From the NCBI GenBank assembly GCA_040753915.1, contig JBFMDN010000021.1, positions 1 through 64,000 on the forward strand: a stretch of DNA of 64,000 bases, in the 5' to 3' direction. Source of the stretch: JBFMDN01 sp040753915. GTDB taxonomy: Bacteria > Desulfobacterota > Desulfomonilia > Desulfomonilales > Desulfomonilaceae. How positions within the stretch are numbered: the stretch's first letter is position 1; the number at the start of each line of letters is the position of its first letter. Shown piece after piece: positions 8,718 to 18,148 of the stretch. The notes beneath the pieces are model-generated. The model did not search any database, was not told the DNA's origin, and saw nothing but the letters and a program-made list of their open reading frames with translations. The translations under genes were made by a program, and so were the position numbers.

Positions 8718-10031
8718 CTACTGATCGTACCACGCCGTTTCTGGCATGGGCTTTTCCTGCTCTTTTCTCAGTTGCTCGATCGTCCTATCCGACTTGAGCC
8801 ACTCAAGAGCTTTCTTGACAACAAGGTCGTTCGCGAGCTCCTCTTTCGAATCACGCTGGAATCTGCTCTTGCGCTGCTTCTTCTTGTCGTCGTTCTTGGA
8901 CTCCTCTTCTTGCTCCTTCTCCTGCTGTTCCTGCATCTCGTCCTTCAGGTTCACATCTGGCTGGATGCCTTTTTCCTGAATATGCCTGCCCTTCGGGGTG
9001 TAATAATACGCCGTGGTCAAACGCAATCCAGATCCGTTCTCGAGCGGAATAATGGTTTGAACCGACGCCTTGCCGAAAGACTTGGAACCGAAGACAGCAG
9101 CTCGGTCGTGATCCTGAAGAGCCCCAGCCACGATTTCCGACGCGCTCGCGCTTCCCTCGTTAATAAGGACGGCCATCTTGAAATCATACTGTTTTCCGGC
9201 CCGGGTGGCACGGAACTCCATACGTTGATCCTTTACCCGACCGTCTGTGTACACGATGAGTCCCTTGTCCACAAAGAGATTGGCAACCTTCACGGCTTGA
9301 TCGAGCAATCCTCCCGGGTTGTTACGCAGATCGAGAATGAGGCCTTTCACAGGCTCCTGCTCTGCCAGACTGTTAATCGCCGACTTCAGATCGTTGTCCG
9401 TATTCTCCTGGAAATTCACGAGCCTTATATAATAGTACCCGGGCTCGATGGTCTGTTTCTTCACCGATCGAACATGAATGATGTCACGGACTATCGTGTA
9501 ATCCTTAACTTTCGGAGACCCTTCCCTGAGGATCGTCACAGTGACTTTCGTCCCTTTCGGACCGCGCATCTTCTTGACAGCTTTGAGCAACGTGATGTTC
9601 TTGGTGGATTCGCCATTTATCTTGATGATCTTGTCGCCCGGCTTGAGTCCTGCCTTGTATGCCGGTGTATCTTCTATGGGTGAGACAATGGTAAGTATCC
9701 CTTTCTCAAGAGTAATTTCGATTCCTAGCCCTCCAAATTCTCCTCTTGTTTCCACCTGAAGCTCCTTGAACATGTCTTCCGGCAGATACGAGGAATGAGG
9801 GTCCAGGGATTGGAGCATTCCCTCAATTGCCCCTTGAATCATTGTTTGATCCGTCACTTCCTTGACGTAATTCTTCTGGACGATTTCCATAATGTTGCGA
9901 AACAGCTTCAACTCCCGATAGTCCGGAGACCGTGCCAGGACCGGGTCACTCATCAATTGGCCGGCGACAAGTCCGAGGCAAATCAGCCCGATGGCAGAAA
10001 AGAGAAGTCTGGTACTCTTAAGTGGATGCAT
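8718..10031 (-). CDS. ctpA: S41 family C-terminal processing peptidase
   Basis: A 437-residue periplasmic carboxyl-terminal processing protease. The N-terminus has a signal peptide (residues 5-25). It is followed by an N-terminal helical region (RNIMEIVQKNYV), a PDZ domain (about 90-165, GLGIE and GLKPGDKI), and the S41 catalytic domain with Ser in INEGSASASEI and Lys in SKSFGKASVQ. These are the Ser/Lys dyad positions of the family. The C-terminus is highly charged (Glu/Gln/Lys runs at about 355-390). I chose the ATG at 10029-10031 because GGGAGGATCTCCC precedes it. Family members trim proteins at their C-termini in the envelope. It is divergent from the next gene and ended by the hairpin at 8664-8691. 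Confidence 0.93.
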   Translation of the reverse strand: MHPLKSTRLLFSAIGLICLGLVAGQLMSDPVLARSPDYRELKLFRNIMEIVQKNYVKEVTDQTMIQGAIEGMLQSLDPHSSYLPEDMFKELQVETRGEFGGLGIEITLEKGILTIVSPIEDTPAYKAGLKPGDKIIKINGESTKNITLLKAVKKMRGPKGTKVTVTILREGSPKVKDYTIVRDIIHVRSVKKQTIEPGYYYIRLVNFQENTDNDLKSAINSLAEQEPVKGLILDLRNNPGGLLDQAVKVANLFVDKGLIVYTDGRVKDQRMEFRATRAGKQYDFKMAVLINEGSASASEIVAGALQDHDRAAVFGSKSFGKASVQTIIPLENGSGLRLTTAYYYTPKGRHIQEKGIQPDVNLKDEMQEQQEKEQEEESKNDDKKKQRKSRFQRDSKEELANDLVVKKALEWLKSDRTIEQLRKEQEKPMPETAWYDQ

Positions 10032-10152
10032 GGGAGATCCTCCCGTGGGAATAATGCCGAAGGTCCCGAAAAACCTCCAGTGCATAGAAATGAAATGATA
10101 TCATACCGGCTGCGTCGTCACAAGGCGAGCAACCAAAAGGAAGGAGCAAACC

Positions 10153-10665
10153 ATGGAGACCCGCGCCTTTCGCGTCGATTCCCGGATGATTCTGCCCATA
10201 GTAATGGCTATGATCTTCGGAGCTCTGCTCGTGGCACTCGAGGCATCGACAAGAAGAGGCATCCTATTGGCTGTTCTGCTCGCGCCGTTCTTTTACCTGG
10301 GTGCCGAGATCCTGGCAAGGAAAATTGTGATTGACTCGCAAGGTATCACGATCTCGAAACTGTTCCGTTCAGTCCGGCACGATTGGATGGACCTGTCCTC
10401 AGTGGATTCTGTCAGGACGGGCAACAAGGTCTTCGTTATCCTTCATAGCGACCAGGGAGGAACGTCACTCATCAGCAATACGATTCGCCCTTTCGGCCAA
10501 CTTGTGGACACGATATTAGCTTGTGCACCTCAGAGGAGTTTTACTGAGGAAGTCAGGGAACGGCTTTCCGACCCCCCGGGCAAGTTCGGACCGCTAGTCC
10601 AGGCCTGGATTGCCTGCCTCGCTCTCGGTGCCCTCGTTGTCGGAACCCTGCTCGGATACAGTTGA
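10153..10665 (+). CDS. Small membrane protein, possible PH-like domain
   Basis: A 170-residue protein. Two hydrophobic segments (about 12-50) come first, then a soluble middle (about 55-115) with a pattern of short strands (IVIDSQGITISKL, HDWMDLSSVDSV, KVFVILHSD) like bacterial PH-type domains, then a third hydrophobic segment (148-168). Function is unknown. The ATG has a clear site (AAGGAAGGAGCAAACC). It diverges from ctpA and no partner gene follows. Confidence 0.75.
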   Translation: METRAFRVDSRMILPIVMAMIFGALLVALEASTRRGILLAVLLAPFFYLGAEILARKIVIDSQGITISKLFRSVRHDWMDLSSVDSVRTGNKVFVILHSDQGGTSLISNTIRPFGQLVDTILACAPQRSFTEEVRERLSDPPGKFGPLVQAWIACLALGALVVGTLLGYS

Positions 10666-10727
10666 GGTAGGCAGGATTGTCAGAGCCCTTCCTAGATCCC
10701 TCGCCTGGAAACATGGAGGACATATTG

Positions 10728-10950
10728 TGCCACGTATCAAATATGCGTGGCATTCATTGCAGTTGAAAGCCAATGTGCCTTCGGTAGACTTGTGGGCATA
10801 CGAAAGGTCGAGATTTTCCATCAGTGACTGTGGAGCTCCTGACCTATGGTCAACACGATCGTGGAGCGCGGCCGATGCTTTGACGCCGTCTTTAATGACT
10901 CGCTTTGGGAGTCACCTTCCGACCCGTTCTTCATGCGCTCCTCTATAGTT
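10728..10950. repeat. Dispersed 223-bp repeat, copy A
   Basis: This intergenic segment upstream of glyQ aligns without a gap to 48579-48801 (constant offset of 37851 bases). Shared blocks include GCGTGGCATTCATT, CCTTCGG, GTCGAGA, GCTCCTG and TTCCGACC. The left end is an inverted repeat TGCCACG (10728-10734) / CGTGGCA (10746-10752). Read on the minus strand the repeat gives a peptide similar to that of copy C, but with a stop, so I do not call a gene. Confidence 0.75.
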
Positions 10951-11087
10951 GCCACTGACGAGATCGGAAGGCGACTGCCCCTTGCCCGTCAAGCTTGACT
11001 GGCGTGTCTGTGGGTGTTACATGATTGCGATCATATCTAGCTCCTATGTCAAAGAGACTGGAAAACCGATCGAACGAGGCCGTTGAT

Positions 11088-11987
11088 ATGCTCACATTTC
11101 AAGAGTTCATCATGGCGCTGGAGAAGTTCTGGTCAGACCGGGGTTGTGTAATCCAGCAGCCGTACGATACGGAAAAAGGCGCAGGGACGATGAATCCTGC
11201 CACGTTTCTCCGGGTGCTCGGACCTGAGCCGTGGAACGTGGCATACGTGGAGCCTTCCAGGCGACCTACCGACGGTCGGTACGGAGAGAATCCAAACCGG
11301 CTCCAGCATTACTACCAGTACCAGGTTATTCTGAAGCCTTCCCCACTCGACGTGCAAGACATCTATATCGAATCTCTGTCCGCTTTCGGTATCGACCCAT
11401 TGGCCCATGACATCCGCTTTGTGGAAGACGACTGGGAATCTCCCACCCTTGGCGCTTGGGGGGTTGGATGGGAAGTCTGGCTGGACGGTATGGAGATCAC
11501 CCAGTTCACGTACTTTCAGCAAGCCGGTGGATTTGATCTCAAGCCCGTCTCCGTGGAGCTGACGTACGGCCTGGAGCGCATCTGCATGTACCTCCAAGGG
11601 GTCGAGAACGTGTACGATCTGAAATGGACTCGCGACGTGACCTACGGTGATATCCATCACCGATCGGAAGTAGAAGGGTCCACCTACAATTTCGACCGAT
11701 CCGACTCTGAAATGCTCACACAGTTATTCAACATGTACGAAGCCGAGGCTGAAGCGCTACTGAGCTCCGAAGACCCCCTTGTTCTGCCGGGATATGATTA
11801 CTGTCTCAAATGCTCTCACGTGTTCAACCTGCTCGACGCCCGGGGCGCAATCAGTGTTGCCGAGCGGACCGCGTATATCCACCGGGTGCGAAACCTGGCG
11901 CGCAAGGCTGCCAGTGCGTACCTCGCCCAGAGAGAAGCCCTCGGATTTCCTCTTCAGCACAAGTTCTCCGGAGGACGGCCTGCATGA
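11088..11987 (+). CDS. glyQ: Glycyl-tRNA synthetase alpha subunit
   Basis: About 299 residues, the usual length of the bacterial alpha chain. With GlyS it forms the alpha2beta2 enzyme that charges tRNA-Gly. Family signatures are plain: CVIQQPYDTEKGAGT, EPSRRPTDGRYGENPNR, and a WEVWLDGMEITQFTYFQQ stretch of the catalytic class II core. I chose the ATG at 11088 because the protein then begins MLTFQEFI as in relatives; in-frame ATGs at 11025 and 11046 would add 21 or 14 unlikely residues. It overlaps glyS by four bases (ATGA), showing translational coupling. Confidence 0.97.
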   Translation: MLTFQEFIMALEKFWSDRGCVIQQPYDTEKGAGTMNPATFLRVLGPEPWNVAYVEPSRRPTDGRYGENPNRLQHYYQYQVILKPSPLDVQDIYIESLSAFGIDPLAHDIRFVEDDWESPTLGAWGVGWEVWLDGMEITQFTYFQQAGGFDLKPVSVELTYGLERICMYLQGVENVYDLKWTRDVTYGDIHHRSEVEGSTYNFDRSDSEMLTQLFNMYEAEAEALLSSEDPLVLPGYDYCLKCSHVFNLLDARGAISVAERTAYIHRVRNLARKAASAYLAQREALGFPLQHKFSGGRPA

Positions 11988-14071
11988 CTACTCGCGAATT
12001 TCTTCTAGAGATAGGAACCGAAGAGATACCGGCATCCTTCGTAAAACCGGCACTGAGCTCGGCTTCGGATCTTTTGCAGAACCTGCTGAAAGCGAGTTGG
12101 ATCGGCCATGGAGAGGTGCGCACGTTTGCCACACCGAGAAGGCTTATCCTTACTGTCGCCGATGTGGAACCTCTGCAGGCTGCAAGGGAGATTGAGAAGA
12201 CCGGTCCTCCCGTAAGCGCCGCATACGACGAAAAGGGAAATTTCACAAAGGCCGCAGTCGGGTTTGCGCGTAGCCAAGGCGTGGACGTTTCCGAGCTTGT
12301 GGTTGTCAAGACTCTGCGGGGAGAGCAAGTTGCGGTGAGAAAGGTCGAGGAAGGGCGGCCCACGGTTGACGTGCTTGCGGAAGCGTTACCCGGCCTCATG
12401 GACCGAATTGTGTTTCCAAAGACCATGCGATGGATGGATCTCGACGCACGATTCGCGCGACCTGTACACTGGATCGTTGCCTTGCTCGGCGGCGAGATCG
12501 TTCCGTTCACCTTCGGTAATATTCAGAGCGGCAACATGAGCAGGGGACACCGGTTCATGCATCCGGAGAGCTTCCCTGTTACCTGCTTCGAAGATCTGCG
12601 ATCGGGCCTCGAACAGCGAGGCGTAATACTGGATCAAGAGACCAGGAAGCGGATCATTCGAGAGAAAGCCGGCGAGCTGGCAGCCCGCGAAGGAGTCCAT
12701 GTCCTGGACGATGCAGAGCTTTTGGAAGAGGTTACCTACCTTGTCGAAAGTCCCCACCCCATCATGGGAAAGTTCCAATCGGAATTCCTCGAATTGCCGG
12801 CCTCCATCCTTGTTACCTGCATGAAGAAGCATCAGCGCTACTTCTCCGTCCAGGACTCCGAGGGGAGGATCAGAAATTGGTTCATCGCGGTGAATAACAC
12901 GCCCGTGAAAGATGCGAATGTGTCCATACGCGGACATCAGAGGGTGCTCAAGGCGAGACTGGAAGATGCGCGGTTCTATTTTCTCGAGGATCGGAAGGAG
13001 CCTCTCGTCAGTCGCCTGGAAGCCTTAAAGGGAGTGGTCTTTCATTCGAAGCTCGGGACTGCGTACGAGAAGGTGGAGCGCTTCACGATACTTGCGCGGA
13101 AAATGGCCGAGATGCTGGCACCGGACAGAGTACACGAGGTGGAACGGGCATCAATGCTCTGTAAGTGCGATTTGGAGACAGGGATAGTCTATGAGTTCCC
13201 CGAACTGCAGGGAATCATAGGCAGTTACTACGCTCGCATGGACGGAGAGCCTGAAGCAGTGGCGACCGCGATTCGCGAGCACTATCTCCCCGCGTACGCA
13301 GGCGATGATCTCCCCGAGGGGATCGTGGGAGCTCTTGTCTCGATCGCTGACAGAATCGATACCATCGTAGGATGCTTCAGCGTCGGACTGATTCCCACCG
13401 GAGCTGCAGACCCTTACGCTCTCCGGAGAAACGCTCTTGGTATCATTCAAATTCTTATCAACCTGGGACACCCTGTGGACTTGGCCTGGCTGACTCGAGA
13501 GGCCGGGGCCCTGCTCGCTGCGAAGCGGACCCGTCCGGAGGAAGATGTATTCTCGGACGTCATGGATTTCATCAAGACAAGATTCATCAATTTCCACACT
13601 TCACGGGGCTTTCCTCTCGACGTGGTGGAAGCGGTTGTGCGGGCGCGGTGCGATGATCCTGTCGATGCCCGGCGCCGCGTCGAAGCCCTTCATGAGTGGA
13701 AGCAGCGGGATGATTTTGACTCCATAGTCATCGGATTCAAACGGGTGGTAAATATCTTGCGAGGCATGCCGGATACCGGTCCACCCTCTCTGGAGCTCTT
13801 TGAATCGGACGGCGAGAGAAAACTCTTCTCCGCATTCAAGAGCGTCTCTGAGCGCGCCCTTCCCCTCATAGCGCGGGGAGAGTATGCCAAGGCACTTGAG
13901 GAGATCGCAGAGCTCAAGTCCCCCATAGACAACTTCTTCGATGATGTGATGGTAATGGTGGATGTCGAGGATTTGCGGACCAATAGGCTCGCTCTGCTCA
14001 GGGAAATCGCGAAGCTGTTCGGGAACGTTGCGGACTTTTCCTTCATAGGTTCGACCGCTGAAAACAAGTAG
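11984..14071 (+). CDS. glyS: Glycyl-tRNA synthetase beta subunit
   Basis: 695 residues, matching the family length. The N-terminus (MTTREFLLEIGTEEIPASF) is the conserved start of the beta chain; later features include MKKHQRYF and a C-terminal DALR-like anticodon-binding helical domain (after about 590). The beta chain binds tRNA and is needed for activity of the alpha2beta2 enzyme. Its ATG overlaps the glyQ stop (ATGA at 11984-11987). The gene ends 14 bases before the convergent regulator gene. Confidence 0.97.
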   Translation: MTTREFLLEIGTEEIPASFVKPALSSASDLLQNLLKASWIGHGEVRTFATPRRLILTVADVEPLQAAREIEKTGPPVSAAYDEKGNFTKAAVGFARSQGVDVSELVVVKTLRGEQVAVRKVEEGRPTVDVLAEALPGLMDRIVFPKTMRWMDLDARFARPVHWIVALLGGEIVPFTFGNIQSGNMSRGHRFMHPESFPVTCFEDLRSGLEQRGVILDQETRKRIIREKAGELAAREGVHVLDDAELLEEVTYLVESPHPIMGKFQSEFLELPASILVTCMKKHQRYFSVQDSEGRIRNWFIAVNNTPVKDANVSIRGHQRVLKARLEDARFYFLEDRKEPLVSRLEALKGVVFHSKLGTAYEKVERFTILARKMAEMLAPDRVHEVERASMLCKCDLETGIVYEFPELQGIIGSYYARMDGEPEAVATAIREHYLPAYAGDDLPEGIVGALVSIADRIDTIVGCFSVGLIPTGAADPYALRRNALGIIQILINLGHPVDLAWLTREAGALLAAKRTRPEEDVFSDVMDFIKTRFINFHTSRGFPLDVVEAVVRARCDDPVDARRRVEALHEWKQRDDFDSIVIGFKRVVNILRGMPDTGPPSLELFESDGERKLFSAFKSVSERALPLIARGEYAKALEEIAELKSPIDNFFDDVMVMVDVEDLRTNRLALLREIAKLFGNVADFSFIGSTAENK

Positions 14072-14085
14072 CCGGGCCGATGCCG

Positions 14086-15765
14086 TTACGTCATCTTGCG
14101 AGCCTTCAGAAAGGAGGCCAAGTTTTGGCCCGATCCGCCCAAGTTGAGCTTCTTTCGTATGTTCTTTCGGTGGACCAGGACTGTCTGAGATGAAATGCCC
14201 ATGATCTTGGCTATTTGCTTGGACGACAGGCCGGAACGGATCATCTCGCAAATCCTGACTTCTCTCGGGGTAAGACGGTGATCGCTGGTTATCGGGTCGA
14301 AATCAAAGGATGAGAAAAGGTTGCTGAGGCCGAATTCCAGTGATTGAACCAGGAACGACACCGTGTCCGATGCAGTTTGAGATTTGAGCTGATCGATAAT
14401 CGGCTTGATGGTCAAATTGATGTCGTTGGTGATTTTCTTTTCCGCTTCTCTCTTCTGATCGTCGATGCTCTCGATGACCATCCTGAGTGCCTCATTAGTC
14501 TTTTCAAGACTCTCCGAATACTTCTCCAGCTCCAACTTCGAGGCCTCCAAAGCTCTTGTTCTCTCTTCCACCTTTGCTTCCAAAGATGAAGAATAGGCTT
14601 CCAGCGCTTCGTGACTGGAACGCAACTCTTGCTCCGCCCGCCTGATAGACGTTATGTCCCGGAGCGCACTGATGATCGCCACCGGAGTCCCACGGTCATC
14701 GCGTAATACTGAGCTATTCACGAGCCCCAGAAAGGAGCTCCCGTCGGTCCTGGTGTGCCATAGCTCCCTGCTGGACGATCCTGTCAACAATAGCTCCTGC
14801 TGGGCAGCCTCAACTTCCTCCGCTTGCGCCGGTGTGTGAAGGACCGCAATATGCTTCCCCGAAAGACTTTCCTGTGCCCAGCCGTGCATCTCTGCAAAGG
14901 CCTTGTTTACAAAAAGGAGCGTTTGATCCAGCGTTGTTACCGCAATGCCTTCGGAGCTCTGTTGTACGGCCTGGGATAACAGATTGAGCCACTCCTGCGA
15001 AATACATTGATCTGTTACGTCCCGAAATACGACCACGTGCCCGAGAGACTTGCTATCGAGATCACGCAGAGGTGTTGCCGTCGCCTCCACGAGGCGCCGC
15101 TGTCCATGACGCGAGACAAGAAGCCGGAACCGGTCTCGCGTGCTACCGAGCAGGCAGAGGATAAGCCGGTCCGGGCTAACCGAGCTCACGGCCTCCGCTG
15201 TGGCCTCCTCCAACCGGAGGGCGTCCTCCAATCGCATTCCCGCTGCCTCCTGATGGGACCATCCTGTGAGTGTCTCCGCCAGTGGATTCATGAAGGCGAT
15301 ACGACCGTGTTCATCCGATGCGATGACAGCATCTCCGATGGAATTGAGAATGACGGAAAGCCAATATTGGTTTCGCTTCAGCTCCTGGTCTGTTTGATGC
15401 TTGAAAAGCGCCGTTTCTATGGTTCCATAAAGCTCGATATCACGGAATGGCTTGGTCAAATACCCAAACGGCTTGGTCGTCCTGGCGCGCTTGAGCAAGT
15501 CTTCGTCGAAGTACGCTGTCAGATAAATCACCGGTACATCCAGCTCTTCCTGGATGATTCTTGCCGCAGATATGCCATCAACCGACCCTTGCAGAAAAAC
15601 GTCCACAAGGGCGAGGTTCGGGGCGTACGATCTGGCCGCACTGACAGCATCTTCACCGGTGCCGACCACAGCGCATACCTCGTATCCCCGGACCTCCAGT
15701 GTGGAGCGAAGATCTGCTGCCACTATGCTCTCGTCTTCAACTACAAGAATGCGCGCCCGAAACAT
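14086..15765 (-). CDS. Response regulator with REC, two PAS and LuxR-type HTH domains
   Basis: 559 residues. Order: receiver domain (1-122, phospho-acceptor Asp in LALVDVFL, conserved Lys in LTKPF), PAS (about 133-250), PAS (about 260-375), coiled coil (380-445), then a LuxR/GerE-type helix-turn-helix (about 490-552; LTPREVRICEMIRSGLSSKQIA). The HTH suggests DNA-binding output, while the two PAS domains add a second sensory input. No cognate kinase lies next to it, so it is an orphan regulator. It converges on glyS. The start ATG lies about 90 bases from the end of a MITE-like element, so the element may affect its promoter. Confidence 0.93.
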   Translation of the reverse strand: MFRARILVVEDESIVAADLRSTLEVRGYEVCAVVGTGEDAVSAARSYAPNLALVDVFLQGSVDGISAARIIQEELDVPVIYLTAYFDEDLLKRARTTKPFGYLTKPFRDIELYGTIETALFKHQTDQELKRNQYWLSVILNSIGDAVIASDEHGRIAFMNPLAETLTGWSHQEAAGMRLEDALRLEEATAEAVSSVSPDRLILCLLGSTRDRFRLLVSRHGQRRLVEATATPLRDLDSKSLGHVVVFRDVTDQCISQEWLNLLSQAVQQSSEGIAVTTLDQTLLFVNKAFAEMHGWAQESLSGKHIAVLHTPAQAEEVEAAQQELLLTGSSSRELWHTRTDGSSFLGLVNSSVLRDDRGTPVAIISALRDITSIRRAEQELRSSHEALEAYSSSLEAKVEERTRALEASKLELEKYSESLEKTNEALRMVIESIDDQKREAEKKITNDINLTIKPIIDQLKSQTASDTVSFLVQSLEFGLSNLFSSFDFDPITSDHRLTPREVRICEMIRSGLSSKQIAKIMGISSQTVLVHRKNIRKKLNLGGSGQNLASFLKARKMT

Positions 15766-15858
15766 GAGAGATGTGCTCCCCTCGTACCAAGCTCACGTTT
15801 TCCCAAATGCGGTTGCGACGTTGCTTCAGCCTTTTTGCGGAAAGGCAGGTTTGAAGAA

Positions 15859-16053
15859 AATGTCTCAAAACTCGGGACACACCAAAAATCGTAGCACGAT
15901 TGATCGTCGATGCGTAGAAAGGCACCCTCACCCCAACCCTCTCCCAGAGGGAGAGGGAGCCGAAAGAAACCCCTCTCCCCCGCTTGGGGGGAGAGGGTCA
16001 GGGTGAGGGGGTGTGCCACGATCATCACGGACTGCCGGCTTTTGAGACACTTT
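15859..16053. mobile_element. MITE-like element, copy 1
   Basis: A 195-bp element with imperfect terminal inverted repeats (TGTCTCAAAA at the left, TTTTGAGACA at the right). It has no coding capacity. The interior folds into a long hairpin: CCCTCACCCC...CCCTCTCCC pairs with GGGAGAGGGTCAGGGTGAGG. A second copy lies at 36097-36290 with the same ends and interior. No transposase is present here, so it is non-autonomous if mobile. Confidence 0.75.
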
Positions 16054-16132
16054 CTGAAATCCAACCTCTCCTCCGGGTGAGCTTGAGACAAGAATACCGG
16101 CGAGACGCTGGCGCTACGGTGGTTCCGTGCAA

Positions 16133-16157
16133 GAAATCTCCGGCAGGGGGAGATTTC
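16133..16157. repeat. 9-bp perfect inverted repeat
   Basis: GAAATCTCC (16133-16141) and GGAGATTTC (16149-16157) form a perfect hairpin with a 7-nt loop. No T-run follows. The surrounding 16054-16594 stretch holds no gene I can support. Confidence 0.5.
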
Positions 16158-16594
16158 AAACCCGCGCTCGTGGGCATTCTCGACTCGTGCCCCCTGAATT
16201 GGATCGACCGCCTTGTCGTCAATGCGGCACCGTATTTGCGAAATTGTGTAGTGAGCAAGCCGGAATCCGAACAGTGTCAAGATTACATCACGGCGCAATT
16301 CTGAGCGTATCTGCCGTGCCCCCAATTCACAATCCGTTTCTTCGCATTATAGTGCATTCTCCGCTCAAAGGTCATCCCAGACAAAGGTGACACGCGCATG
16401 GACGACAGATGCCGCTATGGTACAGTGATACCGCTCGACAATGAAAGCCGAAGGTGCTCGAACCCATACCAAGCCGGCCTGCAGCCGCGAGCGGCACCGG
16501 CTGGAATGGAAAACCGATTATCATTTTTCCAGGGGATCTGCCAGGGCGATCCGGCCGGACAAAGCCGGGTCCGGGTATTGCTGCTCATAGGGGG

Positions 16595-17401
16595 TCATGT
16601 GCTGTCACCAAGCTTCACGTGGCCGAAATGAACCCATCCGGACCTGCCCGAAGGAGTCACCACCCTGAACCACATGGCATCATTGGCCATCAGTTTTTCG
16701 GTCACCTTGACCTCCTGTCCCGCCATGAGCTTGTCAACTACGCCTGTTTGAAGGCCGGGGCGCTTGTGAACACGCAAGTTGTCGGTGAGGACGCGGCCTT
16801 TTCGGTTGAGGCTCATCCGGAAGGTCTCGGATTTCGTCTCGGATTCCGGGGCCGCCTGCGGCCGCGTTGCGGCAGCCTGCTGGAGTGGCCCGTGTGAAGC
16901 CCTGGCTTCTCTGGCAAAGTCTTTCTCTGCGTCCGGTGACGGGGGAAGACCGGCAAGAGCGGGCTTCCTAAGGGGAGCACTTTGGCCTGTCTCGAGAGAC
17001 GGTTGGTGAACGGCCGATTGCATGTTTGACCGGAGCTCCGCGACCTGAGAACGGACTCCCTTGAAATTTATGTCTATGTCGGCTCTCAACTTCTGGATCA
17101 TCTCTCTGGTGCCTTCCAGGGAACGTGCGTAGGCTTCTTGATTTTCAGATATGGATGACAACGCGGTGAGCCGCTCGTGTACGGTAGCCGAAACTCTCAC
17201 GAAGTGAATCTGCACGAGGGAGGTTGCCAGTACAAGGCCAATGAAAAGCCAGGAAAAGTATTTGAACGGAAAGAGGATCTGGTCCTCGTTTTCCAGGAAA
17301 AGGCTGGCCCCGAGCTTTTTCTTAACCCAGAAGTACCACAGGATGAGGAACGCGGCGACGACTGCGATGTGCACGGCGATAATGAGAGAATGGACTAGCA
17401 T
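16595..17401 (-). CDS. Membrane protein with C-terminal SH3b domain
   Basis: 268 residues. Two membrane segments (about 4-26 and 44-66), then a coiled coil (about 70-125), a Pro/Ala-rich linker (130-195) and a bacterial SH3-like domain (about 203-265; LRVHKRPGLQTGVVDKL and GRSGWVHFGHVKL). SH3b domains often bind cell wall or peptides, and the domain would sit at the end of a flexible arm. I do not recognise a named family. The ATG follows GGAGG by nine bases. The same domain type occurs at the N-terminus of the pseudokinase protein at 4100-7354. Confidence 0.8.
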   Translation of the reverse strand: MLVHSLIIAVHIAVVAAFLILWYFWVKKKLGASLFLENEDQILFPFKYFSWLFIGLVLATSLVQIHFVRVSATVHERLTALSSISENQEAYARSLEGTREMIQKLRADIDINFKGVRSQVAELRSNMQSAVHQPSLETGQSAPLRKPALAGLPPSPDAEKDFAREARASHGPLQQAAATRPQAAPESETKSETFRMSLNRKGRVLTDNLRVHKRPGLQTGVVDKLMAGQEVKVTEKLMANDAMWFRVVTPSGRSGWVHFGHVKLGDST

Positions 17402-17670
17402 GGAAAAGCACCTCCGCCCAATGGTTGAGCGACGATTATCATTAATTACTGATCAATGCAAGCAATCTTTAAAGCGATGTGTCACTAAATTAGGTTACTC
17501 AGGTAATTCAGTTGCGAAACACTTGTACCAAAAGCGGGTCAGGGGAGGGGGGTGGATCGGCCGGGTTTGCATGGGAGTGTGCGTGTTGGAGTGGGCGAAG
17601 AGAAGGCAGAGGTCTCAATCTGGCACGGTGATTGCTAGATAGAACGTGAAGCAAATAAATCATACCCTCT
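17402..17670 (+). ncRNA. Candidate small RNA (or decayed gene) ending at an orphan terminator
   Basis: No supported gene lies on the plus strand here, yet a strong plus-strand terminator stands at 17671-17700. A transcript must therefore start somewhere in this segment or read through from further left. An open frame (17401-17642) contains LGYSGNSVAKHL, which recalls the DnaA-like C-terminus of REP-associated (Y1) transposases, followed by unlikely sequence. A decayed remnant is the main alternative. The 5' end is not defined. Confidence 0.3.
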
Positions 17671-17700
17671 GAGCCCTCCACAGTCGGGGCTCTTTTTTTT
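17671..17700 (+). terminator. Orphan Rho-independent terminator
   Basis: GAGCCC pairs with GGGCTC around a short loop and is followed by a run of eight or more T. It points along the plus strand, but the nearest left-hand gene is on the minus strand. Confidence 0.8.
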
Positions 17701-17944
17701 GGGGGAATTGGCGCAACGGGCGATAATCACCTGTGAAATATGCAGCGTGTCGGTGGGGGGCGAAGTCGTCTTCTGCCCTGGAGAGCGGAGGGAGGGTGCG
17801 AAAGTTTTTCACAACGGATGAAAGAGTGGGGAAGTTATTTCACGCCTTCGAGGTGATTTGGCTCACGGGGGCTATGGGAAGTGCAGGGTTGGGTAAAGAG
17901 CGAATTGGTGGGGATTGAATGCTTTCCCCGGGATCAAAAGGGGC

Positions 17945-17973
17945 TTGACTTCGGCAGCGACATCTGCTTAGAT
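17945..17973 (+). promoter_or_regulatory. Putative sigma-70 promoter of the rpmH operon
   Basis: TTGACT (17945-17950) and TTAGAT (17968-17973) are separated by 17 bases, and lie about 40 bases upstream of the rpmH start. The -35 matches well; the -10 is weak. The 17701-17944 stretch upstream contains one TTTTTCACA, which fits the DnaA-box consensus, and nothing else I can call. Confidence 0.4.
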
Positions 17974-18013
17974 GGGCGTTTTAGAGGTAAAACTAGGAAG
18001 TCAGGGAAGAAGT

Positions 18014-18148
18014 GTGAAGAGAACATACCAACCGAGCAACACACGTCGGAAAAGAACCCATGGATTCCTGGTCCGAATGCGGACCCAAGGTGGGAGGCTT
18101 GTCCTCAAGCGGAGAAGGGCAAAAGGACGCCAGCGCCTGTCGGCCTGA
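18014..18148 (+). CDS. rpmH: 50S ribosomal protein L34
   Basis: 44 residues beginning VKRTYQPSNTRRKRTHGFLV and ending KGRQRLSA, the standard bacterial L34 sequence and length. The start codon is GTG at 18014, preceded by AGGGAAGAA; GTG encodes the initiator Met. The gene was easy to miss because it is short and starts with GTG. It is first in a cluster with rnpA, yidD, yidC, jag and mnmE. The rnpA frame opens inside it. Confidence 0.95.
   Translation: MKRTYQPSNTRRKRTHGFLVRMRTQGGRLVLKRRRAKGRQRLSA

Noticed and set aside
8643..9683. 346-residue frame antisense to ctpA
   Set aside because: It overlaps a protein with complete PDZ and S41 motifs; Leu-rich, repeated text arises from the Glu/Lys codons of the sense strand.
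15741..16390. Open frames on both strands around the MITE
   Set aside because: They cross the element and its inverted repeats, so they are not conserved coding sequences.
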